A DNA stretch of 64,000 nt from Mycobacterium sp. 1554424.7 (GCF_001665295.1 NZ_LZSE01000122.1:105771-169770), one strand, 5' to 3'. Positions 51,310 through 60,786 are shown, numbered from the stretch's first letter. Translations and numbers: made by a program. Notes: a model not told the origin generated them from the letters alone.

Positions 51310-52154
51310 CCGCCCGACGGCCCGGGCCGCATGAAGTCCGGCAACGCGTCGTCCGGGTCCGAAGGGATCATCGATTCGGGCAGCCCCCATAGCTGCCGGA
51401 TGGTCGCACCGCCGTCGACCACGAGCGTCTGACCGGTGATGCGGGGGGCCAGCTCGGAAGACAGGAACAGCGCGGCGTTGGCGATGTCATGCGCGCGGGG
51501 CGCGGCCAGGGGGTTAATTCCGTTGACGGCGAACTCGTTTGGCGGCTGGTCTTCGTTGCCAGTGCCCACATTGCCCGGCGCGACCGCGTTGGCGCGAATG
51601 CCATACCGCCCGAGTTCGTCGGCGAAGGTCTTGACCAGCGAGATGACGCCGGCCTTGGCGGCGCCGTAGGCGGCGTGGTAGGTCGCCGCCGCGATGCCGT
51701 CGACCGAGGCGATCGCCACCAGCGATCCACCGGTGCGCTGGGCGATCATGTACCGCCCGGCGGCCTGGAACAAGTAGAACACCTGCGTCAGGTTGTAGTG
51801 GATCGCCGCGTCCCACAACTGGGTGCTGAAGTCCTCGACCTTCGACCAGTTGGCACCGCCGATGATGTCGACGCACACGTCGACCCCGCCGAGCGCCGCG
51901 ACCGCGTCGTCGATCGCCCGGCCGACCTGCACGGGGTCGGTCATGTCGGCGACGATCGGCACGGCCTTGCCTCCCCGGCCGGCGATCTCGTCGACAATGC
52001 GATGCGCGCGCTGCTCGTCGATGTCAATACAGGCCACCGAGGCTCCCGCCTCGGCAAGGGCCAACGACGTGAACCAGCCGTGGCCCGCGCGCTCCGGGAT
52101 GTAGCCCGCACCCGACACCACCGCGCGCTTGCCGGACAGCCCCAAATCGATCAC
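51306..52154 (-). CDS. short-chain dehydrogenase/reductase
   Basis: 282 residues. VSGAGYIPERAGHGWFTSLALA is a cofactor site with an insert relative to the usual TGxxxGIG. CIDIDEQRAH suggests NAD. Catalytic Ser in AIASVDGIAAAT and YxxxK in YHAAYGAAKAGVISL; the C-terminal TGQTLVVDGGATIR is conserved. Probably uses a substrate also handled by the adjacent propeller protein (inference). Confidence 0.88.
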   Translation of the reverse strand: MIDLGLSGKRAVVSGAGYIPERAGHGWFTSLALAEAGASVACIDIDEQRAHRIVDEIAGRGGKAVPIVADMTDPVQVGRAIDDAVAALGGVDVCVDIIGGANWSKVEDFSTQLWDAAIHYNLTQVFYLFQAAGRYMIAQRTGGSLVAIASVDGIAAATYHAAYGAAKAGVISLVKTFADELGRYGIRANAVAPGNVGTGNEDQPPNEFAVNGINPLAAPRAHDIANAALFLSSELAPRITGQTLVVDGGATIRQLWGLPESMIPSDPDDALPDFMRPGPSGG

Positions 52155-52278
52155 GTCCGACCTCCATTGCGCCCCAACGAGTCAGCCAGTGCTGGCCGAC
52201 GGTGGTACTGGTGGAGTATCGAGACGGCGTCGACCGCTGTCAATGACGCCCAACGAGGCCGACCCGCCGGCAAGCCGC

Positions 52279-53079
52279 TTACGCCGGCTCCGAATCAGCG
52301 GATCGTCGCATCGGCTCCCAGCGTCCTTCCGGTTGCGCGAGGCGGTCGGCGATCACGTAGAGGGTTTCGAGGTTGTGTCCGTATCCGAAATGGCTGCTAT
52401 GGACTTCGATGTTTTCGGTCCGCGGCGCGGGCAGGCTGGTGCAGCACCGCCAGGCCACGATCCCGTCGGTCTTGCTGTAGATGCAGGTGGTTGGCACCGT
52501 CAACGGCTGCTCGCGCCTGATGCGGGCGGCTTCCGAGACGGCGGAGGTGGCGCTCGCACCCCGGTTGAGCAGCTGCCACATGCGCCAGGCGTGGGTGGCC
52601 CGGTAATCGCCGCGGAACGGGGAACCCAAGGTGATCACCGATCGCACATCATCGGGGAACGCGCGCGCCAACTCGCGGGCATAGATGCCGCCCGCGCTCC
52701 AGCCGATGACGCTGACCCGCCGTCCGTGGCGCGACCGCAGCTGGTGAAGACGCGCCGGCAGCTGCTCGTTCATGGTGGGCCGGTACCCCAGGTTGACACC
52801 GAGGCGCCAGTCGTGAGCGTGATATCCCAGCTGTCGCAGCGCGCCGCGCAGGAACTGAGTTGATCGCGCACCGGCCAGAAACCCCGGAAGCACCAGCACG
52901 GGGTGTCCGTCGCCGTGGGGCCAACGGGCGATCACGTCACGGGAAAGCTGCGCCACCAGGTATTCGGGGATGGCCCGCAGTTCTAGCGCGCGCAGCCAGT
53001 TGCCTGGCGCGGTCACGCCAACGGCATCAGGCACGCCATTGGCTTCGGGGCTGCCCACTCGATCAGAAACAGAGGGCAT
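52279..53079 (-). CDS. alpha/beta hydrolase (lipase-like)
   Basis: 266 residues. HPVLVLPGFLAGARSTQFLR gives the oxyanion strand, VSVIGWSAGGIYARELA the nucleophile elbow (GWSAGG), and HFGYGHNLETLYVIADRLAQ contains the likely catalytic His. Close to triacylglycerol lipase/PGAP1-like esterases. No signal peptide. Start ATG at 53079 behind GGAGAC. Confidence 0.82.
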   Translation of the reverse strand: MPSVSDRVGSPEANGVPDAVGVTAPGNWLRALELRAIPEYLVAQLSRDVIARWPHGDGHPVLVLPGFLAGARSTQFLRGALRQLGYHAHDWRLGVNLGYRPTMNEQLPARLHQLRSRHGRRVSVIGWSAGGIYARELARAFPDDVRSVITLGSPFRGDYRATHAWRMWQLLNRGASATSAVSEAARIRREQPLTVPTTCIYSKTDGIVAWRCCTSLPAPRTENIEVHSSHFGYGHNLETLYVIADRLAQPEGRWEPMRRSADSEPA

Positions 53080-53195
53080 AGGTGGTGTCTCCTTAGCTGC
53101 ACGAACCTGCCGGCGCGTCACCAACCAGCATTGCACTCACAAACCTGGATCGTGAGCAGGCTCAATGGCAAGTCTCGACCGATGCCACCGATGGC

Positions 53196-54443
53196 TCAAT
53201 GAGCCGCAGGCGTTGACGCCGAGCCGTCTGGCTCGTCATCGGTGGCATTGCCCCGGAATGGACTCGCGACGTGTGCGCCCAAACCAACCAGCCCTCGGCC
53301 GACGGCAGCTAGCGCGCGGCCCGTCGTGCTGCCAACCGCCCCGATGGTGGCGAAGGCGGCGTCGAACACGCTCGGAATGTGGAAGTCCTCCCACGTCTCG
53401 ACCTGGTGGTGGCGCGCCTCGGCGAAACGGTCGAGCTCGTCGCGAACCGCGCGGCGCTGCCGGGCCAGCTCGCGCACCGCCCAGAACCGGAAGCCGTCGA
53501 GCACCGCCGGCTTGGCGAACCGGTCGAGGATTTCCTTGGCGCTCCCGTAGATGTCGACGTCTTCGCGCAGATGATGGTCGACGAGCAGGCGGGCCTCATC
53601 GATCGCCCGCAGCAGCTGCTCGGGCTGCGTGGCCTCGATCCGCGCGAGGTTCAGCCGCTGCCACTTGTGCAGCGCTCCCTCCGCGATCACCAGCAGGCTC
53701 AGGGTTTCACCAAGCCGGTTGTCGCTGACCGCGTTTCGTAGCTTCTCGGCGCGGTGTTGCACGCCCACGGTGGGATCGAACGACGCCAGGATGCGCCGGA
53801 CGTGGTTGCGCAGTTGCTCGACGGTGACGTTGAGCGCGGGCCCCAGGACGGCCACCGACTCCCAGTACGCGTCGGGCAGCGAGCCGTACTTTTCCAGCGA
53901 GTCGACCATCCGCGAGATCGTCAGGCTGTTGCCCAGGACGTCGCCGGCGCGCTGCGCCCGGGCGACCTCGAGCACCGAGTCGACCTTGTCCTCCACCCGC
54001 CGGACGGCGTCCTCCACCTGGGCGACCGCGGACGTCAACGCCATCTGCACGGCGATCATCTGCGCCGACGCGATCGCTTCCGGACCGAGCACCGCGGGTC
54101 GCCACTGAAGGGATGCCAGACCGGCTTCCGAGCCCGTCAGCACCCGAAAGACGCCGTCGCCCAAGGGAACGAGGTTGCCGTCCTTCAACGCGTTGAGGCT
54201 GTCGCGGTGCAGCTGCACGTACTTGCCGGAGTCGGCCAGCAGCGACGTCAGCCCGGCGAGCCCGCTCGCCGCGTTCGCGAGCGAGCCGCCGTCGATCCCG
54301 GCGACTCGCATGGCCTGCCCGGCGGCCGCCCGCAGCCGCGCCAGATACGACTCGACGGCGGCGGCGTCACCGCCGACCAGCAGAGCCTCGTCATGCAACG
54401 ACACCACGACCTCGTCGGTGTCGGCCATCTCGGCTGTGCTCAC
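53196..54443 (-). CDS. hypothetical protein, long helical
   Basis: 415 residues; GTG start at 54443 with GGGGGTG upstream (an ATG at 54428 is possible). Mostly alpha-helical, with VAQVEDAVRRVEDKVDSVLEVARAQ forming a coiled-coil-like stretch (~155-185) and a glycine-rich amphipathic C terminus (FATIGAVGSTTGRALAAVGRGLVGLG) that may associate with membrane. Resembles actinobacterial proteins of unknown function, some near phage-shock or toxin-like loci, but I cannot assign a family. Confidence 0.7.
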   Translation of the reverse strand: MSTAEMADTDEVVVSLHDEALLVGGDAAAVESYLARLRAAAGQAMRVAGIDGGSLANAASGLAGLTSLLADSGKYVQLHRDSLNALKDGNLVPLGDGVFRVLTGSEAGLASLQWRPAVLGPEAIASAQMIAVQMALTSAVAQVEDAVRRVEDKVDSVLEVARAQRAGDVLGNSLTISRMVDSLEKYGSLPDAYWESVAVLGPALNVTVEQLRNHVRRILASFDPTVGVQHRAEKLRNAVSDNRLGETLSLLVIAEGALHKWQRLNLARIEATQPEQLLRAIDEARLLVDHHLREDVDIYGSAKEILDRFAKPAVLDGFRFWAVRELARQRRAVRDELDRFAEARHHQVETWEDFHIPSVFDAAFATIGAVGSTTGRALAAVGRGLVGLGAHVASPFRGNATDDEPDGSASTPAAH

Positions 54444-54656
54444 GGGGCACCCCCAAAAAAATCCGTCGGCGCGCATGCGAGCAGGCCGAGAGTGAGCGGG
54501 TGAGTGCGGACGCTACACCGAGGTGTCCGCTCGAACCCCGGCTTCTCCGCCTATTCAGGAGGAATTCACCGGATACGCGGAGGGGGCTTGGCCGACAGCG
54601 CGCCATGGCAAATTGAGGACTGTCCGCTCAGCTGCGGATGTGGAACCATTTGGCAA

Positions 54657-55484
54657 ATGAAGGACGACGATCCCGAAAAGCGGATCCGCGAGTTAGAACA
54701 ACAGCTTGCCGACGTCACGCGGCCCCCGCAAAGCACGCCCCCGCAGACGGGAGGCGAGACGTACACCGAGAACCCGCCGCCGTACACGGGCGGCGCGACG
54801 TACACCAGCGCACCGACCTACAGCAGTGGTCCGACCTACACCAGCGGCCCGACCTACGGCGGCGGCGCGTCGTACCCCTGGGGCGCCCCGCAACCGCGGC
54901 GCAGGTCCTACCCCTGGTACCTCGTCCTCGTCTTCCTGGCGGTCGTGGTGCCGATCGTCATCAGCCTGGTGATGATGTTCGCCAGGTCATCGGTGGGCAG
55001 TTCGATCTCGCGGGGCGCCGGTAGGACGACATCCAGCGGCCCCACCGCGGTACCGCAGGGCGGCGAGCTGCGCGTCAGCGACAACTCCCAGGCCAGGACG
55101 ATCGCCTGCAACAACGGCAAGCTCACCCTCGCCGCGTACGACAGCAAGTACGTGATCACCGGCCACTGCGCCACCCTCACCGTGGGCGGCTACGACAACA
55201 ACGTCACCGTCGAGGACGCCGACGCCATCGAATCGACCGGATACAGCAACGTCGTGATGGTCAAAGGCTGCGACAACGGCAACCTGAAGATCTCGAGCTA
55301 CGGCAACGAATTCAACGTCACCGGCCACTGCACCGGCCTCGCGATCTCCAGCTACAACAACAAGGTCAACGTCGACAGCGTCGACGCCATCACCGTCTCG
55401 GGTTACAGCAACAACATCACGTACCACACGGGCACGCCGAAGGTCACAAATTCGGGCTACGACAACAACATTCAGCGGGGCTGA
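54657..55484 (+). CDS. DUF3060 membrane-anchored protein
   Basis: 275 residues. N-terminal helix KDDDPEKRIRELEQQLADVT, then a Tyr/Thr/Pro/Gly-rich low-complexity linker with TYTSGPTY-type repeats (~35-75), one membrane span (~85-108) and an extracellular DUF3060 beta-helix of short repeats such as ITGHCATLTVGGYDNNVTVE and VTGHCTGLAISSYNNKVNVD, each with a conserved Cys. Exposed at the cell surface; function unknown. Confidence 0.85.
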   Translation: MKDDDPEKRIRELEQQLADVTRPPQSTPPQTGGETYTENPPPYTGGATYTSAPTYSSGPTYTSGPTYGGGASYPWGAPQPRRRSYPWYLVLVFLAVVVPIVISLVMMFARSSVGSSISRGAGRTTSSGPTAVPQGGELRVSDNSQARTIACNNGKLTLAAYDSKYVITGHCATLTVGGYDNNVTVEDADAIESTGYSNVVMVKGCDNGNLKISSYGNEFNVTGHCTGLAISSYNNKVNVDSVDAITVSGYSNNITYHTGTPKVTNSGYDNNIQRG

Positions 55485-55515
55485 ATCGGTGACACGGTAG
55501 GTGATCCGCGTAATC

Positions 55516-55533
55516 GATAGCGCATGCGCTATC
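55516..55533. repeat. 18-bp perfect palindrome, GATAGCGC family
   Basis: GATAGCGCATGCGCTATC is perfectly self-complementary and differs at only two of 18 positions from the core of the element at 15043-15060. Located in the intergenic region downstream of the DUF3060 gene. Either a dispersed repeat or a protein-binding site. Confidence 0.55.
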
Positions 55534-55722
55534 AATTCCCCGAACCACCACACCCTTCCCTGCCGAAGCCGTGAAGGCCCCTGAATCGGCCCCACGATGT
55601 ACTGCGGCGCCGCACAGGCGTAGCGTTTGAGAACGAGCCGTTTCGTTGTCAACGGTGCTTTCCGCGGATGGCATCCACAGGCAATGCGATTCCTCCGTCG
55701 CCCCAGCACCCCGGGGCGGTCG

Positions 55723-56217
55723 ATGCCGACCGTGAAGGAACTGCCCGTGGACACCGCAGTATCGATGCCTCACCTACGGGGCCGGCACGGAACCAATCCG
55801 ATACGGGTGTGCGTGGCACGCGAATTGGGCCACGACATCGACGGCGCCTGGTGGCCGCGGGTGGACCGCATCGCGAACGAATTGCCCTCCCTGGTCGCGG
55901 TCCTGACCCCACTGCTTGGGGCCATCAAATCCATCAATGTCAACTGGTCGCCGCTGCAACGACCGCCCGATCTGAATTGGGCGGGCTGGGAGCAGAAGCG
56001 CCAGCACGTGATAACCGTCAACGGCTGGGATGCGTGCGCCAACCTCCTGATCGTCCCGTATGCGACCAACACCGCCCTGGCCGTGATGGTGCTGCGCCTG
56101 GCCGCCGATCTGCCCATCGAGACCGCGGACCGCAACAAGCGCGCGTTCACGACCGCCGGCTCGATTCTGTGCGCCGCGCAGCGGCAATGCGACCTGGCAG
56201 CGACGGCACAGGCCTGA
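55723..56217 (+). CDS. DUF5994 family protein
   Basis: 164 residues from the ATG at 55723; the open frame runs further upstream and the true start is uncertain. Typical DUF5994 features: DIDGAWWPRVDRIANELPSLVAVL, then VNWSPLQRPPDLNWAGWEQKRQHVITVNGW and an ANLLIVPYATN segment. Actinobacterial family of unknown function. Confidence 0.75.
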   Translation: MPTVKELPVDTAVSMPHLRGRHGTNPIRVCVARELGHDIDGAWWPRVDRIANELPSLVAVLTPLLGAIKSINVNWSPLQRPPDLNWAGWEQKRQHVITVNGWDACANLLIVPYATNTALAVMVLRLAADLPIETADRNKRAFTTAGSILCAAQRQCDLAATAQA

Positions 56218-56232
56218 TCGACAAGCCCAATA

Positions 56233-56258
56233 CATAACAGAGCAACCGCTCTGTTATG
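56233..56258. promoter_or_regulatory. TetR operator, perfect 11-bp dyad
   Basis: CATAACAGAGC (56233-56243) and GCTCTGTTATG (56248-56258) are perfect reverse complements around a 4-bp spacer, ending 8 bp before the TetR start. It covers the promoter/leader region, as in autorepressed TetR operons. Binding is inference. Confidence 0.75.
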
Positions 56259-56266
56259 CTGGCCAA

Positions 56267-56899
56267 GTGCCCCGCCCCCGCGTCCACGACCAGGATCAGA
56301 TCCTTGACGCCGTCGAATTGTTGGCGGCGCAGTCCGGGCCCGCCGCCGTCACGATCCGGGCGATCAGCGACGCGACCGGCGTCTCCAACGGCGCGCTCTA
56401 TCACTCGTTCGGGTCGCGCGCGGGCCTGGTGGGTCGCGCCTGGTTGCGGGCCGGGCACCGATTCCTGCACGCCCAAGACGAATTGATCGACGCCGCGCTC
56501 GACGGCGACGCCGCCGAGGCGGTGGTGGCCGCGGCCGAGGCGCCGGCGGTGTTCGCCGAACAGTATCCGCACTCGTCGCAACTGATCCTGACCGTGCGCC
56601 GCGACGAGTTGCTGGGCCCCGACACCCCGACCGACATCGCCGCCCAGCTGCGTGACCTGGACCGGCTGCTGGTGGAGGCGATGATTCGCCTCGCGCGCGC
56701 CCTTTGGGACCGCAAGGACGCCGCCGCCGTCGACGTCATCACCATGTGCATCGTCGACCTGCCCACCGCGATCCTCTTGGAACGCAAGCGAATCCACGAT
56801 CCGGATGCCCGAGAACGACTGCGCGCCGCGGTCCGCGCCGTGCTGGCCGTCGGGCCTCCGCCGTTGCGGCGCAGAAGCACAGAAAGGAACAAGAAATGA
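56267..56899 (+). CDS. TetR-family regulator
   Basis: 210 residues, GTG start. HTH: VHDQDQILDAVELLAAQSG, then VTIRAISDATGVSNGALYHSFGSR. The stop overlaps the start of the crotonase gene (ATGA), so regulator and enzyme share a transcript controlled by the dyad just upstream. Ligand probably an acyl-CoA (inference from partner). Confidence 0.92.
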   Translation: MPRPRVHDQDQILDAVELLAAQSGPAAVTIRAISDATGVSNGALYHSFGSRAGLVGRAWLRAGHRFLHAQDELIDAALDGDAAEAVVAAAEAPAVFAEQYPHSSQLILTVRRDELLGPDTPTDIAAQLRDLDRLLVEAMIRLARALWDRKDAAAVDVITMCIVDLPTAILLERKRIHDPDARERLRAAVRAVLAVGPPPLRRRSTERNKK

Positions 56900-57552
56900 C
56901 ACCGACACTGGCCTGGGACGACAAGATCGCCGTCGTCGACCTCGGCGAGGACGAAAACCGGTTCTCGCCGGAGTTTCTCGACGCCATCAACGCCCACCTG
57001 GACGAAATCGAGGGCGCGGGCGCGCAGGGCCTGGTCACCACCGGGCGCGGCAAGTTCTACACCAACGGCCTGGACCTCGACTGGCTCTCCGCCCACGCCG
57101 AGCAGACGCAGTCCTACGTCGGGCGGGTGCAGGCCCTGCTGGCCCGCGTCCTGACCTTCCCGACGCCGACCGCCGCCGCCGTCACCGGGCACGCCTTCGG
57201 CGCCGGCGCCATGCTGGCGATGGCCCACGACGTGCGCGTGATGCGCGCCGACCGCGGCTACTTCTGCTTCCCCGAGGTCGACATCCGAATCCCGTTCACC
57301 GACGGCATGGCCGCGCTGATCCAGGCCAAACTCACCCCCCGGGCCGCGATCGCGTCGATGACCACCGGCCGACGCTTCGGCGGGCCCGAGGCCGTCGAAT
57401 TCGGCCTCGTCGACGCCACCGCGTGCGAGGGCGAGGTGACCGCCGCGGCCACCGACCTGCTGCGCCCGCTGTCCGGCAAGGAGCCCGGCACGCTCGGCGC
57501 GATCAAGCAGACCATGTTCCGCACCGCGGCGCAGGCGCTGACCAACGCCTGA
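56896..57552 (+). CDS. enoyl-CoA hydratase/isomerase-family protein
   Basis: 218 residues, short for the crotonase family. DLGEDENRFSPEFLDAINAHLD, oxyanion loop GKFYTNGLDLDWL, second loop VTGHAFGAGAMLAMAHDVRVM and the PEVDIRIPFTDGM segment. The catalytic Glu pair of true hydratases is not evident, so an isomerase (ECI-like) role is likelier. Coupled to the TetR gene. Confidence 0.85.
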   Translation: MTPTLAWDDKIAVVDLGEDENRFSPEFLDAINAHLDEIEGAGAQGLVTTGRGKFYTNGLDLDWLSAHAEQTQSYVGRVQALLARVLTFPTPTAAAVTGHAFGAGAMLAMAHDVRVMRADRGYFCFPEVDIRIPFTDGMAALIQAKLTPRAAIASMTTGRRFGGPEAVEFGLVDATACEGEVTAAATDLLRPLSGKEPGTLGAIKQTMFRTAAQALTNA

Positions 57553-57555
57553 AAC

Positions 57556-57921
57556 CTATTCGCCGGCGAACCGCTCCCACGCGGACTGCCGCGTGATGCC
57601 CAGGGTCTGACCGATTTTGGCCCAGGTGACCCCGCGCCGGCGCAGCTCGCTCACCCACGAGCGCAGGTCGGCCTCGACCTGCTGGGCCACCACCGCCATG
57701 CGGGGGATGTGGTCGAGCATCTGCTGATCGCTCCACGACTTCCAGATCGGCATCCGGAGCTCGTTCGGCTTGTCGCGGTACTCGTCGATGATGGCCTGGG
57801 ACAGGTCGATGCACTCGTTGCAGATCTGCACGCCGGGTCCGGCCACCAGCTTGTCGACCTCGGCGTTGGACTTGCCGCAGAACGAACACCAGATCTCTGC
57901 GGTCTGCTCGGTAGGGCTCAT
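57556..57921 (-). CDS. ClpX-type zinc finger protein with HTH
   Basis: 121 residues. Residues ~10-45 are a ClpX C4 zinc finger: [20 protein letters not shown] followed by [16 protein letters not shown], i.e. CxxC...CxxC. The C-terminal part is a short helix-turn-helix ([26 protein letters not shown]). There is no AAA domain. The combination suggests a small DNA-binding regulator borrowing ClpX's substrate- or partner-binding finger. Function unknown. Confidence 0.82.
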   Translation of the reverse strand: MSPTEQTAEIWCSFCGKSNAEVDKLVAGPGVQICNECIDLSQAIIDEYRDKPNELRMPIWKSWSDQQMLDHIPRMAVVAQQVEADLRSWVSELRRRGVTWAKIGQTLGITRQSAWERFAGE

Positions 57922-58008
57922 ACGGACTCCCCGGGTTGTCAGGCTTTGCCTGACAATACGACGTCAGGGCGGCCCTGACAAGGGGTACTGGTTGTTACCA
58001 TCGCGCGG

Positions 58009-58767
58009 GTGAGCGAACGGCCCGTTACGCGCCGCGACGTCCTGAGGTACGCCGGCGTCGCCCCGGCACTGCTCGGCGCCGCGTTGGCCGGCGCGCCCCG
58101 CGCGGGTGCGGGCATCGCGGGCATGGGCGTCTTCCTCGACCCGGGCCACAACGCGGTGAACGACGCCTCGATCACCCGGCAGGTCCCCAATGGCCGCGGC
58201 GGCACCAAGGAGTGCCAGACGTCGGGCGCCGCCACCAACGACGGCTACCCCGAGCACGCGTTCGCCTGGGCCGTCGTCGGGCTGATCGGCGGTTCGCTCA
58301 ACCAACTGGGCGTGCACACCCAGCTCTCACGGGACAACGACAGCTCAGCCGGCCCCTGCGTCGACGAGCGCGCGGCGGCCGCCAACGCGATGCACCCCGA
58401 CGCCATCGTGAGCATCCACGCCGACGGCGGACCGGCGTCGGGCTCGGGGTTCCACGTGAACTACTCCAGCCCGCCGCTGAACGACGTCCAGGCCGGCCCG
58501 GCCGTACAGCTGGCCCGCACCATGCGGGATGCGCTGGTGCAGGCGGGCTTTCACCCGTCCACCTACGTCGGCTCGGATGGCCTGTACGGCCGCGCCGACC
58601 TCGCAGGGCTCAACCTGGCCCAGTACCCGGCCGTCCTCATCGAGCTGGGCAACATGAAGAACCCGGACGAGGCCGCGCGCATGCAGAGCGCGGACGGCCG
58701 GGCGCAGTACGCGGCCGCCGTCACGCAGGGGATCGTCGCGTTCCTCACCGCCAAGGGCCCGGCCTAG
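58009..58767 (+). CDS. N-acetylmuramoyl-L-alanine amidase (Amidase_3)
   Basis: 252 residues, GTG start. A Tat-like signal peptide (VTRRDVLRYAGVAPALLGAALAG, cleavage near residue 34) exports it. Zinc ligands: His in FLDPGHN, Glu in DGYPEHAF, His in IVSIHADGG; catalytic Glu in LIELGNMKN. Cleaves peptide side chains from peptidoglycan; similar to M. tuberculosis Rv3717 (Ami1) from memory. Confidence 0.9.
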   Translation: MSERPVTRRDVLRYAGVAPALLGAALAGAPRAGAGIAGMGVFLDPGHNAVNDASITRQVPNGRGGTKECQTSGAATNDGYPEHAFAWAVVGLIGGSLNQLGVHTQLSRDNDSSAGPCVDERAAAANAMHPDAIVSIHADGGPASGSGFHVNYSSPPLNDVQAGPAVQLARTMRDALVQAGFHPSTYVGSDGLYGRADLAGLNLAQYPAVLIELGNMKNPDEAARMQSADGRAQYAAAVTQGIVAFLTAKGPA

Positions 58768-58771
58768 GGGC

Positions 58772-59488
58772 TCAGGTGCCGAACCCACCGGGCGTCGCGG
58801 CGTTGCCGCCGAGATGGCTGGCGGCGAAGGCCGCGCCCTTGTCGATCATCTCCCCGTCGGACGCGTAGGTGTTGTGGGCGGCGAAGTTCATCCCGTCCGA
58901 GCACACCGGGTCCTCGGGCGCGCAGACCTTGATGGTCTTCGCCTGATACAGCGGGCCGATCGCGACTGGGGGCTCGTTGAGGAAGTTCATCGCGCGGACG
59001 TTGGGCATGCCGAAGAGCACGACCGACGAGACGTGGTCGGCCACTGCGGGATCCAACGGCTTGGGCACGGTCGCGGGGTCGACGCCGTCCGGGACGGCGG
59101 CCGAGGTGACGAAGCCCATGACGGCCGCGCCCTGGGAGTAGCCGCCCAGCACCATCTTGGTGTTGGGGCAGGTTCTGGCCATGTCCTGGACGTGGAAGCC
59201 GGCGTCCCTGATGCCGTCGAGGCCGGTGCCCCAGTCGTTGCTGGCGGGGTAGTTGACGGGATAGACGTCGAGCGACTTTCCGCCGATGCGCGAGCGCAGG
59301 TTGTCGACGAACGCCTGCCCCGTCGGGCCGACGCCGGTGTCCTCGCCGGTGCCACGGGCGAAAACCACCTGGGCGTCCGGACATTGGGCGGAGGCGAGGG
59401 GGAGGGCGGGCCCGACGACGGAGGCGCTGATGCCCGACGCCGCGGCCGCCGCGGAAACAGCGAAGCGAGACATGTGACGTGCGATCAT
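58772..59488 (-). CDS. cutinase-family secreted esterase
   Basis: 238 residues. Signal peptide ending ...PLASA before QCPDAQ. Cutinase motifs: VVFARGTGEDTGVGPTG, nucleophile VLGGYSQGAAVM, and a C-terminal Asp-His pair in CAPEDPVCSDG and AAHNTYASDG, with four cysteines for two disulfides. Mycobacterial members (Culp) hydrolyse lipid esters or phospholipids. Convergent with the amidase, 4 bp apart. Confidence 0.93.
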   Translation of the reverse strand: MIARHMSRFAVSAAAAASGISASVVGPALPLASAQCPDAQVVFARGTGEDTGVGPTGQAFVDNLRSRIGGKSLDVYPVNYPASNDWGTGLDGIRDAGFHVQDMARTCPNTKMVLGGYSQGAAVMGFVTSAAVPDGVDPATVPKPLDPAVADHVSSVVLFGMPNVRAMNFLNEPPVAIGPLYQAKTIKVCAPEDPVCSDGMNFAAHNTYASDGEMIDKGAAFAASHLGGNAATPGGFGT

Positions 59489-59572
59489 GCCAAAATATTT
59501 ACCAACATGGATAGGCCCCAAACCTGGGAATTTGCTTGAACTTTCATACAATTTTCCTGGTACCGCAACCCG

Positions 59573-60457
59573 TCAGGCGGCGTCGAGGAATTGATTCACC
59601 GCCTGGACAAACTCCGTGGGTCGATCGCGCACCAGCCAGTGTCCACAAGGCTCGAGCACCCGCACCTGTCCGTCCTGGACGAGCCGCGAGGCGCGAATCG
59701 AGTCCGCCACCGGCACGAGCGGGTCGTTGCGCCCGGCCAGGACCAGCGTCCTTGGGGTGATCCGGGGCAGCTTGGAAACCAGCGACAAGCCCTCCGGTCC
59801 GGCGCCGAATGCCCATCGTTGGGTGGCGGCGAACGCTTCGCCCGCATGCGGGCGCTTGCCGGTGAGTATGACCGCGTCGATCAGGTCGTCGGTCAGCGTC
59901 TCGGGGATCTGCATGCCGAGGCTCGCTCGCAGCTGCGCGCGAAGAACCCTGCGGCCCAGGCTTACCGACAACCTGTTTATTCGGTTTCCCAGCCGCGGAT
60001 GGTTGGCGACCCACCGGGCGGTGCGCTGGAATTTGTACCGCTCGGTGATGCCGCCGGGATTGATCGCGACGATGCGGCGCACCACATCCGAGTGCGTGAT
60101 GGCGACTTCGAGGCTGATCCAGCCCCCGAGAGACAGCCCGCCGAGATCGACCCGATCGAAGCCGTAACTTCCGATCAGGTCTTCGACCCAGTTGCCGTAC
60201 CACGGGATGGAAAACGAGGACTCCGGGAACTCCGTTTCGCCATATCCAGGCAGGTCTGGCGCGATGACCCGTCGGCGTTGGCCGAGCTCGGCCAGCGCCG
60301 AACCGAACGACACCAGCGCCGAGTCGAGGCCCCCGCCGTGCAACAGGATCAGTGGGATGCCGCCGTTGCCCGGGTCCGCCTCGAATACCCGCGTGCGGAT
60401 GCCCTGAACAGTGATGTCGCGGACCTCCACACCGGAGGGTTGGGGCAGGGCCTTCAT
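59573..60457 (-). CDS. alpha/beta hydrolase
   Basis: 294 residues. LILLHGGGLDSALVSFG (oxyanion), APDLPGYGETEFPES, nucleophile DLGGLSLGGWISLEVA, acid in VLAGRNDPLVPV, and His in LEPCGHWLVRDRP; a complete catalytic triad. Related to epoxide hydrolase/C-C hydrolase-type enzymes; substrate unknown. Start shares one base with the upstream DUF202 stop, so it is the last gene of a three-gene operon. Confidence 0.88.
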   Translation of the reverse strand: MKALPQPSGVEVRDITVQGIRTRVFEADPGNGGIPLILLHGGGLDSALVSFGSALAELGQRRRVIAPDLPGYGETEFPESSFSIPWYGNWVEDLIGSYGFDRVDLGGLSLGGWISLEVAITHSDVVRRIVAINPGGITERYKFQRTARWVANHPRLGNRINRLSVSLGRRVLRAQLRASLGMQIPETLTDDLIDAVILTGKRPHAGEAFAATQRWAFGAGPEGLSLVSKLPRITPRTLVLAGRNDPLVPVADSIRASRLVQDGQVRVLEPCGHWLVRDRPTEFVQAVNQFLDAA

Positions 60458-60786
60458 CAGTAGACCAGCTGGGCGAACATCGTCACGACGATGAGCGCCA
60501 GCACTGCCGCCCCGATGCCGTACACCTGCCGGCGCGCGGTGACCCGCGCCGGCAGTGGATACTGCTGCAGCGTGTGCTGGCGTCGCACCGCGATCAGGTA
60601 GGTGCCCAACGCGACGACGGCGGCCAGAAAGGCGGGGACCAGCTGCCACGGGCCGGCGGGGCCGTGCAGGTTCCTGATCGTCAGGAGCGCGCCGTTGGCC
60701 AGGAACGCGAAGGACGTTCGGGTCCAGGCGAGCACCGTGCGGTCGGCCGGCTCGTTGGGCGGGCCCGTCGCCGTCGAGTCGCTCAA
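60457..60786 (-). CDS. DUF202 membrane protein B
   Basis: 109 residues, three membrane spans. DUF202 signature [17 protein letters not shown] in the first span; [20 protein letters not shown] and [18 protein letters not shown] follow. Overlaps the previous DUF202 gene by 4 bp. Small inner-membrane protein of unknown function. Confidence 0.88.
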   Translation of the reverse strand: MSDSTATGPPNEPADRTVLAWTRTSFAFLANGALLTIRNLHGPAGPWQLVPAFLAAVVALGTYLIAVRRQHTLQQYPLPARVTARRQVYGIGAAVLALIVVTMFAQLVY

